This document shows positions 52,601-63,999 of a stretch of 64,000 nucleotides of DNA, one piece after another. Under the pieces are notes generated by a model. That model was given only the letters and a program-made list of their open reading frames with translations, did no database searches and was not told the origin of the DNA. This stretch comes from Prorocentrum cordatum. Lineage: Eukaryota; Sar; Dinophyceae; Prorocentrales; Prorocentraceae. Where the stretch lies: NCBI GenBank assembly GCA_963575745.1, contig CAUYUJ010014172.1:1-64000 (forward strand). Reading direction: 5' to 3'. Position 1 is the stretch's first letter; every line of letters begins with the position of its first letter. Position numbers and translations under genes: made by a program.

Positions 52601-52867
52601 CATTTATGACCCTGAAGCTTCAACATGGACAACAGCTTCACATATGGAGGGCGGACCGTTATTTTTTCAAATTGGGCTCTCGCCTTAGCGCCGCGAACAC
52701 TCGTTGTTCGAATTTAAAAGAGCTTCAAGGATTGAGGGCGGCTCCTTTTCAAAAGGTGGCTCTCGCCGCAGCGCCGCGCACACTCGTTTGAAACATTCGC
52801 AAGAGCTTCACGGATTGAGGGGGGTTCCTTTCCAGAATATGGCTCTCGCCTTAGCGACGCGTGCAAT
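52601..52867 (+). repeat. ~84-bp repeat units leading into the 90-bp element
   Basis: Three units with GATTGAGGGCGGCTCC, GTGGCTCTCGCC and CGCCGCGCACACTCG run directly into the AATGGTTTTTCCCAACCATC module of the 90-bp element, so the two families are physically joined here. Confidence 0.85.
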
Positions 52868-54580
52868 GGTTTTTCCCAACCATCCTGTGGTGTTGGGTCC
52901 TCGTTTTGAAGAGACAGCGCCCCGCGTCTCCTCTCCTCTCCTCTCATCTCCTCCTCCTTCTCCTCGCCCTCCTCCCTCCTGCGTTCGCATGCCTCCCCAC
53001 CACCCATTTCGGCACACCCCTCACACGTTTCGTGGCCCCATAGGCAGCTCCACCGAAGGCCCCAGTGGCTGCGTTCGCATGCCTCCCCACCACCAATTTC
53101 GGCACACCCCTCACACGTTTCGTGGCCCCATAGGGAGCTCCACCGAAGGCCCCAGTGGCTGCGTTCGCATGCCTCCCCACCACCCATTTCGGCACACCCC
53201 TCACACGTTTCGTGGCCCCATAGGGAGCTCCACCGAAGGCCCCAGTGGCTGCGTTCGCATGCCTCCCCACCACCCATTTCGGCACACCCCTCACACGTTT
53301 CGTGGCCCCATAGGGAGCTCCACCGAAGGCCCCAGTGCTGCGTTCGCATGCCTCCCACCACCCATTTCGCACACCCCTCACACGTTTCGTGGCCCCATAG
53401 GGAGCTCCACCGAAGGCCCCAGTGGCTGCGTTCGCATGCCTCCCCGCCACCCATTTCGGCACACCCCTCACACGTTTCGTGGCCCCATAGGGAGCTCCAC
53501 CGAAGGCCCCAGTGGCTGCGTTCGCATGGCCTCCCCCCACCCATTTTCGGCACACCCCTCACACGTTTCGTGGCCCCCATAGGGAGCTCCACCGAAGGCC
53601 CCCAGTGCTGCGTTCGCATGCCTCCCCGCCACCCATTTCGGCACACCCCTCACACGTTTCGTGGCCCCATAGGGAGCTCCACCGAAGGCCCCAGTGCTGC
53701 CGTTCGCATGCCGCCCCACACCCATTTCGGCACACCCCTCACACGTTTCGTGGCCCCATAGGGAGCTCCACCGAAGGCCCCAGTGGCTGCGTTCGCATGC
53801 CTCCCCCCACCACCCATTTTCGGCACACCCCTCGTGGCCCCACACACGTTTCGTGGGCACACCCCTCATTTCGTGGCCCCATAGGGCTCCACCGCTGGCT
53901 GCACCGAAGGCACACCAGTGTGGCAGGGCTCCACCGAAGGCCCCAGTGGCCGCGCATGCCTCCACCCCTCCCATTTCGGCACACCCCTCACACGTTTCGT
54001 GGCCCCATAGGGAGCTCCACCGAAGGCCCCAGTGGCAGGGTTCGCATGCCTCCCCACCACCCATTTCGGCACACCCCTCACACGTTTCGTGGCTCCACCG
54101 AGGCCCCAGTGCTGCGTTCGCATGCCTCCCCACCGACACCCCTCACACGTTTCGTGGCCCATAGGGAGCTCCACCGAAGGCCCCAGTGGCAGGGTTCGCC
54201 TCGTTTCGGCATTTCGTGCCCACTCCACCCCCCATGCCGGCCTCCCCACCACCCATCGGCCCCATAGGGAGGCTTTTCGTGGCCCCATAGGGAGCTCCAC
54301 CGAAGGCCCCAGTGGCAGGGTTCGCATGCCTCCCCACCACCCATTTCGGCACACCCCTCACACGTTTCGTGGCCCCATAGGGAGCTCAACCGAAGGCCCC
54401 AGTGGCAGGGTTCGCATGCCTCCCCACCACCCATTTCGGCACTCCCCAACACCCATTTCGGCACACCCCTCACACGTTTCGTGGCCCCATCGGGATCTCC
54501 ACCGAAGGTCGGGGGGAGCTTGGCACTGGTATCCTTGCGGTACTCGCAGCTGCATATGGTTGGGTCCTTCGCCAGGCTAA
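52868..54580 (+). repeat. 90-bp repeat array, locus 3 (about 15 units)
   Basis: 5' module CCATCCTGTGGTGTTGGGTC, TTTTGAAGAGACAGCGCC; TCTCC tract (52926-52975); then units with GGCACACCCC at 53011, 53101, 53191 and 53281 (exactly 90 bp) and slightly irregular units to 54515. 53820-53960 and 54100-54280 contain truncated or shuffled units. The 3' module GCATATGGTTGGGTCCTTCG, CCAGGCTAA lies at 54552-54580. First units are almost uniform, so the left part was homogenised recently. Confidence 0.95.
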
Positions 54581-54599
54581 TTCAAAGTTCCAAGGGTTC

Positions 54600-54935
54600 C
54601 ACGGATTCCCACGATCAGCGTACCAGAAACTGTGTTTTGGAAGGATCCTGGATTATGAGGGTGCAACAGTTACGTTGGTTCGCGGTGCTGAAGTCCCAGG
54701 AATGGCGTTCTCTCACGATTCAGGATCGTCAAGACGCAACAGTCAGGTTGATCCGTGGCGTTGGAATTTAGGGAACGGTGTTTTGGCATGCGTCAGGGTC
54801 TTCAAACGGTTGCTTTCCAACGAGGCAGTTCTCTCAGTGGAAATGAGCCCGTGTAGGGGCCGATGGGGAGGGAGCTTGGAGGGAGGGTTTACCCCAACAT
54901 CGTTGATGACTCTTGGGTTTACACTGGTCCTCCTC
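54600..54935 (+). repeat. 300-bp module shared with 9382-9680
   Basis: GGATCCTGGATTATGAGGGT, TGCAACAGT, GGTGCTGAAGTCCCAGGAAT, AGGATCGTCAAGACGCAACA, then GGGTTTACACTGG and a TCC tract. The inverted counterpart at 9382-9680 has the same succession. Inside this module the phrase GYAACAGT, A/C, ggtt, CGCGGYG repeats twice at ~78 bp. Confidence 0.75.
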
Positions 54936-56370
54936 CTCCGCCTCATCCTCCCTCCTCCTGGGACGGCGTCCCTCCCTGACAAATGGGCGGCGAGAAGAAA
55001 CGGGTCTTGCGCGAGATGGCATCGCGGCCTTACGCGGTGGCTTACGCGGGCCGCGCCAGTTCGGCGCGCCACATTGGAGGCGAGGGCGCTTGCGCGCGAC
55101 TTTGCTCGGGCAACTTGCGCGCGAATGCCGGAACAGTCGACCCTGTTTTTCGGCGTGGCCGAACTGTTTCTGACGGTCCAGGACCCAAAATGAGCCCCCA
55201 TATGCCAAAATCGAGAAACAACACATCGGCGCGATTCTTCTTCTTCCTCGTCCTCCTCCTCCTCCTCCTCGTCATTGTCGTCGTCCTCCTCTTCCTCCTC
55301 TTTCTCCTCCTCCTCCTCCTCCTCCTCCTCCTCCTCCTCCTCTTCCTGCTCCTCCTCCTCCATGCAACAAGGCCGTGCATGATCGGGCCCGACACCCCTT
55401 CTGAGGTCCATTGGCGCCCATCCTGCTGTGGCGACGCGAGCCCCCACTCGCCAACGACGACGGCGACGAACTCAGGCGGCCTGCGGAGGCCTCGGGAGGT
55501 CCCCTAACGGCCGCGAGGGAGGCCTCCGCCCCCCCCCCCCCACCTCGACGCCTCCGCAGGTCACGAGCGGCCAACACATTCATATCCACGCCTTCGCGGT
55601 CTGGATTCTGGGGCGCGATTCCGCGGATACGCGTTCGCACGGATACGTTCCGCGCGGGGCATCCGCGAAAAAACGCGCCGTACCCGCGGGGTCGCGGCCC
55701 AAGGGCCTGGCCCGCGAATCCGCGGATGCGGCTGTGTTGTTCGCCCACGAGCAGGCCCCCGAAGCTCCACAAAGGACCCGAACCCACAGACAACTCCCGA
55801 ACGCGTTCGGAAACCTTGGACGACGACGGCGGCGGGGATGGCGACGACGACTGCGATGGCGACGGCGACAAGCGGCATCGACGCTGCGGCGACGACGAAA
55901 GCGACCGCTTCCCGCGGCAAGGGGCACCCCGCCTCGAGGCCGGCCAGGATCCGCCTGGCCTCCTCCGCGGCCTGAAGGTCGCGCTGCCGCCGTTCGTCGC
56001 CGTCATCGTAGCCGGCCGGGGTCGTCGATCGACGTCGTCGTCACCGGCGTCACCTTGGCCGATGGAAGTTCGATGGTCAAGGTCCGATGTTCTGAAACTG
56101 TTTGACCCTTCTGTGAATCTGAGAGCCCAGCGTGCGCTTGCAGACCTTGGTCCCGCTTAGCCATTACCCGAACCCCTTTCCGTAACCTTTGCCTTGCGGC
56201 CCCCTTCCAGGTGTGCAATTTGCTGTGCTGTAAAAGGTGCTTGCGATCACTTCCTCTCGCACCGTCTCGTACTGTCTCAGATGGCATGGCGTCCTACTAC
56301 GTTCAGGGAACCATCCACATGTGGTAAGCGGAGCGACGACGATCACGGTCTCAAAGACAACACGTAGGAG
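54936..56370. other. No recognised gene; TCC tract at 55255-55362
   Basis: 55255-55362 is a TCC/TCTTCC microsatellite. 55590-55740 is rich in CGCGGATACGCG and CCGCGAATCCGCGG-like short palindromes. Frames 55428-56105 plus and 55272-56006 minus are Arg-rich or low complexity without motifs. Confidence 0.5.
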
Positions 56371-56982
56371 ATGGTAGATGACGATGGCCCTCAGGCGTGC
56401 TACGAGCGCGCAGAAGGACCGAGACTGAAGCATGAGACATGGGAAACGACAAGAAGCGACCAGCGTCACAGTTCGGCAGCAGGCACCTGGGGTCCCTGGG
56501 CAAAGTGGAACCAGCAGCATACACCTTCATGGGGTGGAACATGGAGCGGTCCGTATTCCAACTGGGGAGCTTGGGAGTGGCCAAGCGAGGAGTACGACGG
56601 CTCGGGCGTTTCCGTGGAGAAGCACAACATGTTCGACGGAGGTTTAGAGGCTTGCTCTGATCGGCCGATCCAATCACGAGGTTTTGATACGCCAGAGCAT
56701 GTAAAGAAGAACGTCGGTGAGGTCAGCGGTAGACAGGAGGCGATAGACGATCAAGACCATCACGCCCAACTACGTAGAGGTCAAACGGGGAAGGATCCGC
56801 CATGTTCTTCCTGGGATGTCCTGGGGTTGTCCCGTGGTCATCCAGCGTTTGTCGCGATGATTGTCGCGAGGTTGTTCTGGCGGTTGTCGCATGGTTGTTC
56901 CCTTGTTGTCCCGCGGTTATCCCGTGGTTGTCGCGTGGCTGTCGCGTGGTTGTCGCGTCGTTGTCGCGTGGTTGCCTCATGA
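56371..56982 (+). CDS. Trp-rich hypothetical protein, possible gag remnant
   Basis: Residues about 35-75 are Trp/Gly/Ser-rich (GTWGPWAKWNQQHTPSWGGT, SNWGAWEWPSEEY). The next ~70 residues are hydrophilic and balanced (DTPEHVKKNVGEVSGRQEAI). The C-terminal 50 residues come from the GTTGTCGCG minisatellite. The Trp-rich start resembles that of copia gag in this window (31390-32055). Only this small region has protein-like composition, so it may be a retroelement scrap. Confidence 0.25.
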   Translation: MVDDDGPQACYERAEGPRLKHETWETTRSDQRHSSAAGTWGPWAKWNQQHTPSWGGTWSGPYSNWGAWEWPSEEYDGSGVSVEKHNMFDGGLEACSDRPIQSRGFDTPEHVKKNVGEVSGRQEAIDDQDHHAQLRRGQTGKDPPCSSWDVLGLSRGHPAFVAMIVARLFWRLSHGCSLVVPRLSRGCRVAVAWLSRRCRVVAS

Positions 56983-57210
56983 CTGCTCATTATACTGCCA
57001 ATGTTGTTCCGCGGTTGTCCCGTGGTTGTTCCGTTTTTGTCACGTGGTTGTCCAATGGATGTCCCGTGGTTTTTCCGTGGTTGTTCCGTGGTTGTTCCGT
57101 AGTGAACCCGTGGTTGTCCCGCGGTCGTCCCGTGGTTGTCCCTCCGTCCGTGATTGTCCCCAGGTTGGTGTCTTGCCGTGGATGTCCCTCCTTGAATTTC
57201 ATGGTTGGTG
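56812..57210 (+). repeat. GGTTGTCCCGTGGTTGTCGC minisatellite
   Basis: About 400 bp of 11-12-bp phrases of the form GGTTGTYSCGT, with variants GGTTGTTCCGT and GGCTGTCGCGT. 57211-57780 contains no recognisable gene. Confidence 0.85.
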
Positions 57211-57780
57211 CCTCGCCGTGGTTGTCGTACGGCTGATACATTCGCGAATGTGAGTCCGATAGACAGAAAGCGGGACCAATGCATGAAATGATATCGATAC
57301 TACACAGTGCACCGTGAGGCCCAGAAACAATGGCAGCGACATACCACAATGAGGTCAATATATTGACATAGCATGGGGCCGATGGGTACGTAGTGGGACC
57401 GATTCACATTGATACCGAAACATAAGCACAACAACTGTATATGCGTAATGGAACTGAGCGGTCGGTGGGTCGGTCCATATAGTAGTGGGGTTACTCCGCA
57501 CATGGGTTGTGATGCTGGTAACTTGCTTCGGTGGATCGGCAGAAAGATCGACTGGCATATTCACACCAATACAGAGAACTAGTAGGAGTACCCCTGCATA
57601 GATATACCGATGGGTGATAAAAAATATGTTTGGCCAGCGCGTTCCGCGCGGGTGCCTCCACGCACGTGTCCGGGAGCCTGTCAAGGGCCTCCGCAGGGGG
57701 CGGAGGCGCGGCTGGGGTCGGCGCTTCTGACGCCGCGGGAACGCCTCGCCCGCTGCGTCAGGTGTCTGTCCAGATCCTCT

Positions 57781-57927
57781 TCTTCCCCCCGCCACGCACA
57801 CAACGCGTACGGAGACGCAGACGCAGACGCACACCCAGACGCGTAAACACACGCACAAACGAACACGTATACGCATGCATAAGCACACGCACACGCACAC
57901 GCACACGCACACGCACACGCATACGCG

Positions 57928-57962
<35 letters not shown>

Positions 57963-58135
57963 ACACGCACACGCACACGCACACGCACACGCACACGCAC
58001 ACGCACACGCACACGCACACGCACACGCACACGCACACACACAAACACACACACACGCACACACACACACACACATACACAAACACGCACACAAACACAA
58101 ATGCACACGCACATGTACACACACACTCTCTCTCT
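57781..58135 (+). repeat. CACACG/CA microsatellite
   Basis: ACACGCACACGCAC and related runs of about 350 bp, with ACAAACAC interruptions and a CTCTCTCT end at 58125-58138. Frames read as poly-Thr/His or poly-Cys/Val and are not coding. 58140-58778 has no recognised gene. Confidence 0.95.
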
Positions 58136-58778
58136 CTCACACAAACGCGCATGGTTTTTGGGTCGCACGCAGCTGTGGCGGGAAGCCACGCGAATGCTCA
58201 AAGTCGCACGCTCAGTGAAGCGAACTAACGTCGGGCTGGTGAAACTCCCGAGGACGCCCTGGACGCCAGAACATGATTACGGAGGAATCGCCAGGCCCTT
58301 ACTGGGCAGTGCCGGGGCGCGGCGGTCAGCGGTCGGTGGGGGAGCAGCTGGCGACGGCGCCAAACGAGCGCCAGCGGGAAGGGCCCAGCCGGCGGCGGCG
58401 GGCAGCAGGCGGCAGGCAGCGGCGGGGGCAGGGAGCGGCGACCCCGAACGGGCGCAGCTGAAGGCGGGAGGGCGGCGGGCAGTGCCGGGGGGCGCCGATG
58501 ACCGACACCCATGGCTTCGCCGAGGGGTGAGGCCGTAGACAAAGCCGAAGTCTAAAGGCCCGCAGGACCGACGGCACGTCTGCGGCTGAGTTGCGTGAGG
58601 GCGCGCGAGCGACCGACCACACGATGAGCCCGCTGCTGATCCAGTCGGCGCACGGGCGGTGCGGACACGCTGATGCGACAACGACCGGCGGGGGGGCGGG
58701 GGCCTCGGCAAATAAGAACCACCCAGACGAGACGGAACCACCTGCAGGAAGAGGTGGCGGCGCATCTTTTCTCGAGCA

Positions 58779-59085
58779 CGCGATCAATCATCGCGGTGAG
58801 GCCGTCCCTGGTGATCCGATGACGGCATGAAACTTGAGAAGGTACGATGGTGCCGAGACGGTCTGCCGCTCGGCTAAGAGGGGGGTGACAAGCCGGACCG
58901 CCAGGGCCGGGGAAAGCGACGCACTGTGCGGCAAAGACCCATCTGCAGCAGAGGCCCGAGCGAGATGACACGCCGCTATGACAATATCCGGCGTGGGGGT
59001 GTTTAGCAAGGCAGCGCGCCATCGATCCTCGCAGTGAGGCCGTCCCTATTTATCCGATAGTGGTGTGAGACTTGAAAATCTGGGG
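58779..59085 (+). repeat. Two ~65-bp direct repeats, 242 bp apart
   Basis: CATCGCGGTGAGGCCGTCCC, TGGTGATCCGATGACGGC, ATGAAACTTGAGAA (58793) and CCTCGCAGTGAGGCCGTCCC, TATTTATCCGATAGTGGT, GTGAGACTTGAAAA (59030) are clearly related. Confidence 0.75.
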
Positions 59086-59224
59086 GAGCGCCAGGCGCGA
59101 CAGCTACACGCCGAGGGGGGGCGCCGGGCAGGGCCGCCAGGGGCTGGCAGGCGGGGGGCACATGGCACCCGCGGCCCACCATAGCTGCAGAAATCCGAGC
59201 AGGGAGCCACCAATCCTCTCGATG

Positions 59225-59570
59225 AAGCCTGCGCTCCACGCACACGCGCGCGCATACGCACACGCACACGCGCACGCACACACACACACATATACACATG
59301 CACGCGCGCGCACAGGCGCAGGCGCAGGCAGAGGCACTTGCACACGCACAAACACACACACACACATTCACACACGCACACACACACACACACGCCCACC
59401 CGTACGCACACGCACACGAGCGGGCGCACACACAGATGCACACACGCGCACACGCACACACACACATACACACACGCACACGCACACGCCCAGACACGCA
59501 TACGCGCGCGCACAAACACGCGCACACACATAATTACACACGTGCACGTACACGTTCACGTACACGCTCA

Positions 59571-59618
<48 letters not shown>

Positions 59619-59810
59619 CACATACACGGACACGCAAACCAACACGCACACATACACGCACACGTACACGCGCTTACACTCACACGCACACGCACACACA
59701 CACACACGCGCGCGCACGCGCACGCGCACGCACAAGTACACACATACGCACACACGTACACACACACACTACACGCTACACACTACAAACTACACACAAC
59801 ACTCTACACA
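59225..59810 (+). repeat. CA/CACG microsatellite
   Basis: CACACGCACACGC, CACACACACA and ACACGTACACG runs with GCGCGC interruptions over nearly 600 bp. No coding meaning. Confidence 0.95.
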
Positions 59811-59889
59811 CACGCACGTCAACTCAACTTCAACTCCACCTCCACTTTACCTGACTTTCCACCTTCTCGAATTGCACTGTCCACCTTTC

Positions 59890-60345
59890 CCTCCTCCTCC
59901 TCCTTCTCCTCCTCCTCCTCCTCCTCCTCCTCCTGAGCCACCTCGTTCTCCTGCACCCCCTCCCACATCCTCCTCCACCAGCGGCAGCCCGTACACAGGC
60001 TTGGGCCGTCTCACACGTCCCTGGGATGGCTTAGTTTCGCTGTTCTGTTTTGTTATCTCTCTCTCTTCCTCTCTTTCTCTCTTTCTTTCTCTGTCCTCCC
60101 ATGAATATATGTTTCTCTCTTTATGTCTCTCTTTCTCTCTCTCCCTCTCTGTCGTTCGTTCTCTCGTTAGTTCTCTCTGCTCTCTCGCTCTCTATTTTTC
60201 TTTATGTATCTCTTCTCTTTCGCTCTCTCTTTCATTATCTTTTTCTGTCTCTCTTCTCTCTCGCTCTCGCCATCTCTCTCTCTCTCGTTCTCACTCTCAC
60301 TCTCTCACTTTCTTTCCTTCTTTATCTCTCTCTCTCTCGCTCTCC
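59890..60345 (+). repeat. TCC tract and CT-rich tract
   Basis: TCC repeats at 59890-59935, then CTCTCT/TCTTTCTCTC sequence at 60045-60345. 60346-60673 has no recognised gene. Confidence 0.9.
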
Positions 60346-60673
60346 CTGTGCCACGATATATCAAGTGCCCAGCTCCCTTTCCTGCTCCCTTATATAGGTC
60401 CCTCCCTTCCTCTCCCTCTCCACCCCCTCTCGTTCGATGTCTTCCCCCTCTCTTCGATGCTTCCCGCGGATGAGGCTGCTGCGTGTTCTCTTTACCCTCT
60501 ACGACTCATGCTCACTCCGCTATCTGCTATTTCTGCTCTCGGTTAACATGTACACGTGCGCTTTAAATAAACACAGCTTCGCGCTCTCGTCGCTCTAATC
60601 CCTCTCTCTGCTCTGCATGGCCCCACTACGCTGGCACTTTCTCCTTGTGTCGTTTGATCTATGATATCTGCTC

Positions 60674-60741
<68 letters not shown>

Positions 60742-60748
60742 GCTCAAG
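60674..60748 (+). repeat. (GTCT)n ending in a truncated DinoSL
   Basis: About sixteen GTCT units end in TGTTTGGCTCAAGCG. The 11 bases TTTGGCTCAAG (60738-60748) equal the 3' half of DinoSL. The LINE at 61.35 kb follows on the same strand, so this may be its 5' end with the front of the leader replaced by microsatellite. A chance match of 11 bases is possible but unlikely at this place. Confidence 0.5.
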
Positions 60749-61351
60749 CGCCGTGATCCGCGCCGCGCCCCCATGCCGCATCAGATGCACTGGGACGGGT
60801 AGCTGGATTCGCATGGAAGTCGATTCGATCGGAGATGACGGGGTCTCGCGGCCCTCGCAACTACGAGCAAGTGCCTGGGCGGTGAGCGTCCAGCCGCAGA
60901 CCAGCCGACCCGCGAGCTGCAGGCAGTGCGCGCTGGTCTTCGGCACCGGCGAGCCCCGGCTTAGCACATCCGCCGTCGCGTTGCATCCATGAGTAGAAAC
61001 AACTAGTCGGCCTGGCCAGCCGCTCTTCTCAGCGTAGAGGTCGTATCTTTCCACCATGCGAGTCTATCACTATTGTTTTGGCCCTGAGTGTGGTGCGTGT
61101 GCGGCACGAGACGTAACACTTAATGGGGGGCGAGGGCATGCTCACGGCGGACATGCGCATCGTGCCTCCAGGGGAGGCTGCCTGCTGGCGTCGAGCTCCA
61201 GCCCGTCGGCAGCACCAGCGCGGAGGACATCGAGGCGGCGAGGGCGAGGACGGGGGGGCGGCAGGAACAAGAGGAGGGACGCCTTGCAAGAGTTGGCGCC
61301 CAACCCGCGGCTTCTGGCGCCGCTGCACAGGCCGCGGCCGCGGCCGGGCCT

Positions 61352-62400
61352 GTGGCCAGGCCAGCGTCTCTCTCACACCCTGAGAGGGATGTCCTCAGAC
61401 TTCCTGACCCAGACTGGTGGGGTGCACTTTCGTGGGACGACGCCTTGAAGATAGGAGCGACAACGTTCGTCCAAGTCCCAGATCGTTTTCGGGGGGCCGT
61501 TGTGGGGGCGCGGCACAGAGCACTGGAAGTCTTGAAAGCAGCCCGACAGAACGGAGAGGCAGAGGCCGAGTGGAAAGTCTTTTTGCTGATGGACATGATG
61601 CTCCTGGCCAGGACCAGCGAGGCCACCACGTGCGCCGAGCTGCTCGAAGAACGTCTCGCCTGGTTCTGGGGCGGACACTGGGCGGCGTTGTGGGCTTCTG
61701 CGCGCGCCTGCCGCCAGGCTCCGCAACGCACCCGGACGCAGACAAACAAGCAGAGGGGCGGCACGAGCGCACACCCTCGCGGCTGCAGGCGAGGAGGGCC
61801 GGGCGCTCACAGCAGCCACGAGCGCACGGCTCGCCCCCCGCACCGACAAAAACGCCGCGGAAGGTCAAGGACTGCTCTCCGCCAGCGGCCGCGGGGGCAG
61901 CCGAGCCCGCGGCGGCAGCGGCAGCCAGGCCACCGCCCCCTGACGAGGATCCGCTCCAAGCGGTGCAGACCGAAGTCCGCCACCTCCTACGGCGACCAGG
62001 GCGGCTCACATCACCTGGACGCTTCGGCGCCAGGCTCGAGCACCTGGCCACGGCGAGCGCTCGCAAAGACACCCTGGAGCTGCTCTCGGAGGCCGTCTCC
62101 TGGATCGCCTTCGGCTTCCTCCCGCAAGGTGCCCTCCAGGCGCTGCGGGTGGGCGAACTGAACGCTTTCGAGAAGGGCGACGACGAGGTCCGGCCGCTTG
62201 TCGTTAGCTCAGTCCTGCGGCGCCTCGGGCTGCGTGCTCTGGTCCGCGTGCGGAAAGATCAGCTCACGGCGGCGGCTGGGCAGCAGCAGTACGGCGTCGG
62301 CAGGAAGCAGGGGGCCGATCTGCTGCTCAGGCCTCGAGGCGCAAGCGCAATAGAGGCGCACCGCCGTCTTCCTCCAGCTGGAGAGGGAGCCGGCCATTCG
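61352..62400 (+). pseudogene. LINE (second type), N-terminal and early RT region
   Basis: First frame (to about 61735): LSWDDALKIGATTFVQVPDR, EAEWKVFLLMDMMLLARTSE, CAELLEERLAWFWGGHWAAL. After a frameshift (61840-62350): PGRFGARLEHLATASARKDT, LLSEAVSWIAFGFLPQGALQ, EVRPLVVSSVLRRLGLRALV, a typical finger region of dinoflagellate LINE RT (P-RF-LW, IRPI-VG-LRR). The region that should hold motif A is absent, since the sequence goes from LLLRPRGASAIEAHRRL straight to the next part. The real start lies upstream of 61352. Confidence 0.65.
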
Positions 62401-62404
62401 CGCG

Positions 62405-63466
62405 ATGGCCGAAAAGGAGCCCGCCGTGGCGGCGGCCCTCGCCGTGTGGTACCAGGGCGAGGCCTCCCACCTCGGGCGCGACGCAGGAGGGATCTTGCGC
62501 AAGGTCCCCAGCAGCCGAGTCCTCGACCAGGGGTGCCCGCTCTCAGCAGCCGCCTTCTCGGTGGCGCAGAGCGCCGCGCTGGCCGACTACTACTCCGAGC
62601 TGCGCCGCTTAGACCCCGCCGCCCGCCTCCACTCCTACCTCGACGATACCCAAATACCTCGTCGTCGAGGCTGGCCTGGCGGTGGAAGCGCTGGCTGCGC
62701 TGGAGAGAGCCCTTGCGCCGTGGAGGCTGCGCCTGAACGCAACGAAGACGACGGCTTGGTCCCCTGCTGGGATCGCCGTGCTGCCGCCGCCCCTGCCGCG
62801 CCACTACGCGGCCTCCCTCTCGGTGCTCGGCAAGCACCTGCGGCCGCACGGCGACACGGCGGACAGCCCGGCGGCCCTCGGGACACCGGCCAACAGCCTT
62901 GCGCGGGCCGCTGACCGCATGCGCAAGCTCTGCAGGAGGCGGGGCTGACGAAGCAAGCCACAGGGGCCCTGCTGCGTACCTACGCGGGGGCCGCAAGCCA
63001 GCACGCGCTCAGGCTGGAGCGCGCCACGGACGCCGCCGCCGCTGCCGCCGCCGTCTACGACGGCTTCCTGGCGAACTGCTGGGAGATGCTGCTGCAGCGA
63101 GACTTCGACGAGAACGCAAAAAAACTGCTGGGGCTGCCTGCGAGGCTCGGCGGGCTGGGCGCGCAGCTGGCGACGACGTGGCGCCACGCGGCCTTCCTGG
63201 CTTCCTGGGCAGGCGCGGCGGCCGAAGTCACGCGGGACCTCGGCAGCAGCACGCTGGCGGACTGCCTTGACTTGCTCCCAGACACGACGAGCAAGTTGGA
63301 GGCCGCGCGGAGCGGCTTCGAACAACAAGGACTCCTGCTAGCCGACGGCGGAACGCTAGCGGACGCCCTGGCCACCCCTTTGAAGCAAGGTTTGGCAGTG
63401 GAAAAAGGTGTAAAAGACAAAGCACGCTGCGCTCCTGCAGCGTTTGCACCTCCCACAGCAAACTGA
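62405..63466 (+). pseudogene. LINE (second type), RT motifs B-E and thumb
   Basis: 62405-62645 gives VAAALAVWYQGEASHLGR, motif B-like SSRVLDQGCPLSAAAFSVAQ and motif C HSYLDDTQ. A 1-nt shift leads to 62682-62940 with ALAPWRLRLNATKTTAWSP (motif D) and SVLGKHLRPHG (motif E). Another shift near 62935 gives QEAGLTKQATGALLRTYAGA and 63086-63400 (LGLPARLGGLGAQLATTWRH). At least three frameshifts, all short and adjacent to repeats of one base. Confidence 0.65.
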
Positions 63467-63999
63467 GCTACGTGGACAGGCGGGGCCAGGGGCTGGGGCC
63501 TTCCTCAACTACCCCACGGATGCGCTCTGCTCGCTGGAGGATTCTCACTGGGAAACCGCAGCGCGCAGCTGGCTGCACCTCGAGCGGCCCGCCTGCAGCC
63601 GCAGCGAGCTCGCGGGGGCGGGGGCGACCTGCTGCCTGCGCAACGCGAACGGACAGCCCTGCGGACGCCCCCTGGACAGCCGAGGCTACCACGGTGCCAC
63701 ATGCCAGAACGGCGGCGGCGTCGTGCGCAGGCACGCGCGGCTCGCGCGCCGGCTTGGAGGACTGCTGCGAAGGTGGCGACACGAACGGCCTCTCTTCGAA
63801 CAGCGCATCCCTGAGTGGGACAGGCAGCCGCCGGGCCAGGAAACGGAGAGCGCGGTGCTCGACCTAGAGTACCAGGACGACGACGGGCTGCGCGGGCTCG
63901 ACGTCACGGTCCGGCACCCGGCCGCGGGAACACAGGCCGAAGTCCGCGTGGCAGCTCGCCGGGATGGCGAGACCAGCAGGAGGGGAGAACGCGACAAGC
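63414..63999 (+). pseudogene. LINE (second type), C-terminal zinc-finger and nuclease-like region, cut by window end
   Basis: A frame without ATG runs open from just after an in-frame TAA near 63411 to the window end: LNYPTDALCSLEDSHWETAA, CCLRNANGQPCGRPLDSRGY, TCQNGGGVVRRHARLARRLG, then LDLEYQDDDGLRGLDVTVRH and AARRDGETSRRGERDK. A Cys/His cluster followed by an Asp/Glu-strand and DVTV fits the zinc-finger plus restriction-like endonuclease end of some non-LTR elements. The nuclease call is tentative. Confidence 0.55.

Noticed and set aside
52704-53646. Long frames through the 90-bp array on both strands
   Set aside because: Open because the period is divisible by three; no frame shows preference, so not annotated as genes.
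57630-58538. 302-residue frame over the CA/CACG tract
   Set aside because: Poly-Thr/Arg/His repeat translation with no protein-like part.
59338-60546. 402-residue Thr/His then Ser/Leu frame
   Set aside because: It is the translation of CA, TCC and CT microsatellites.
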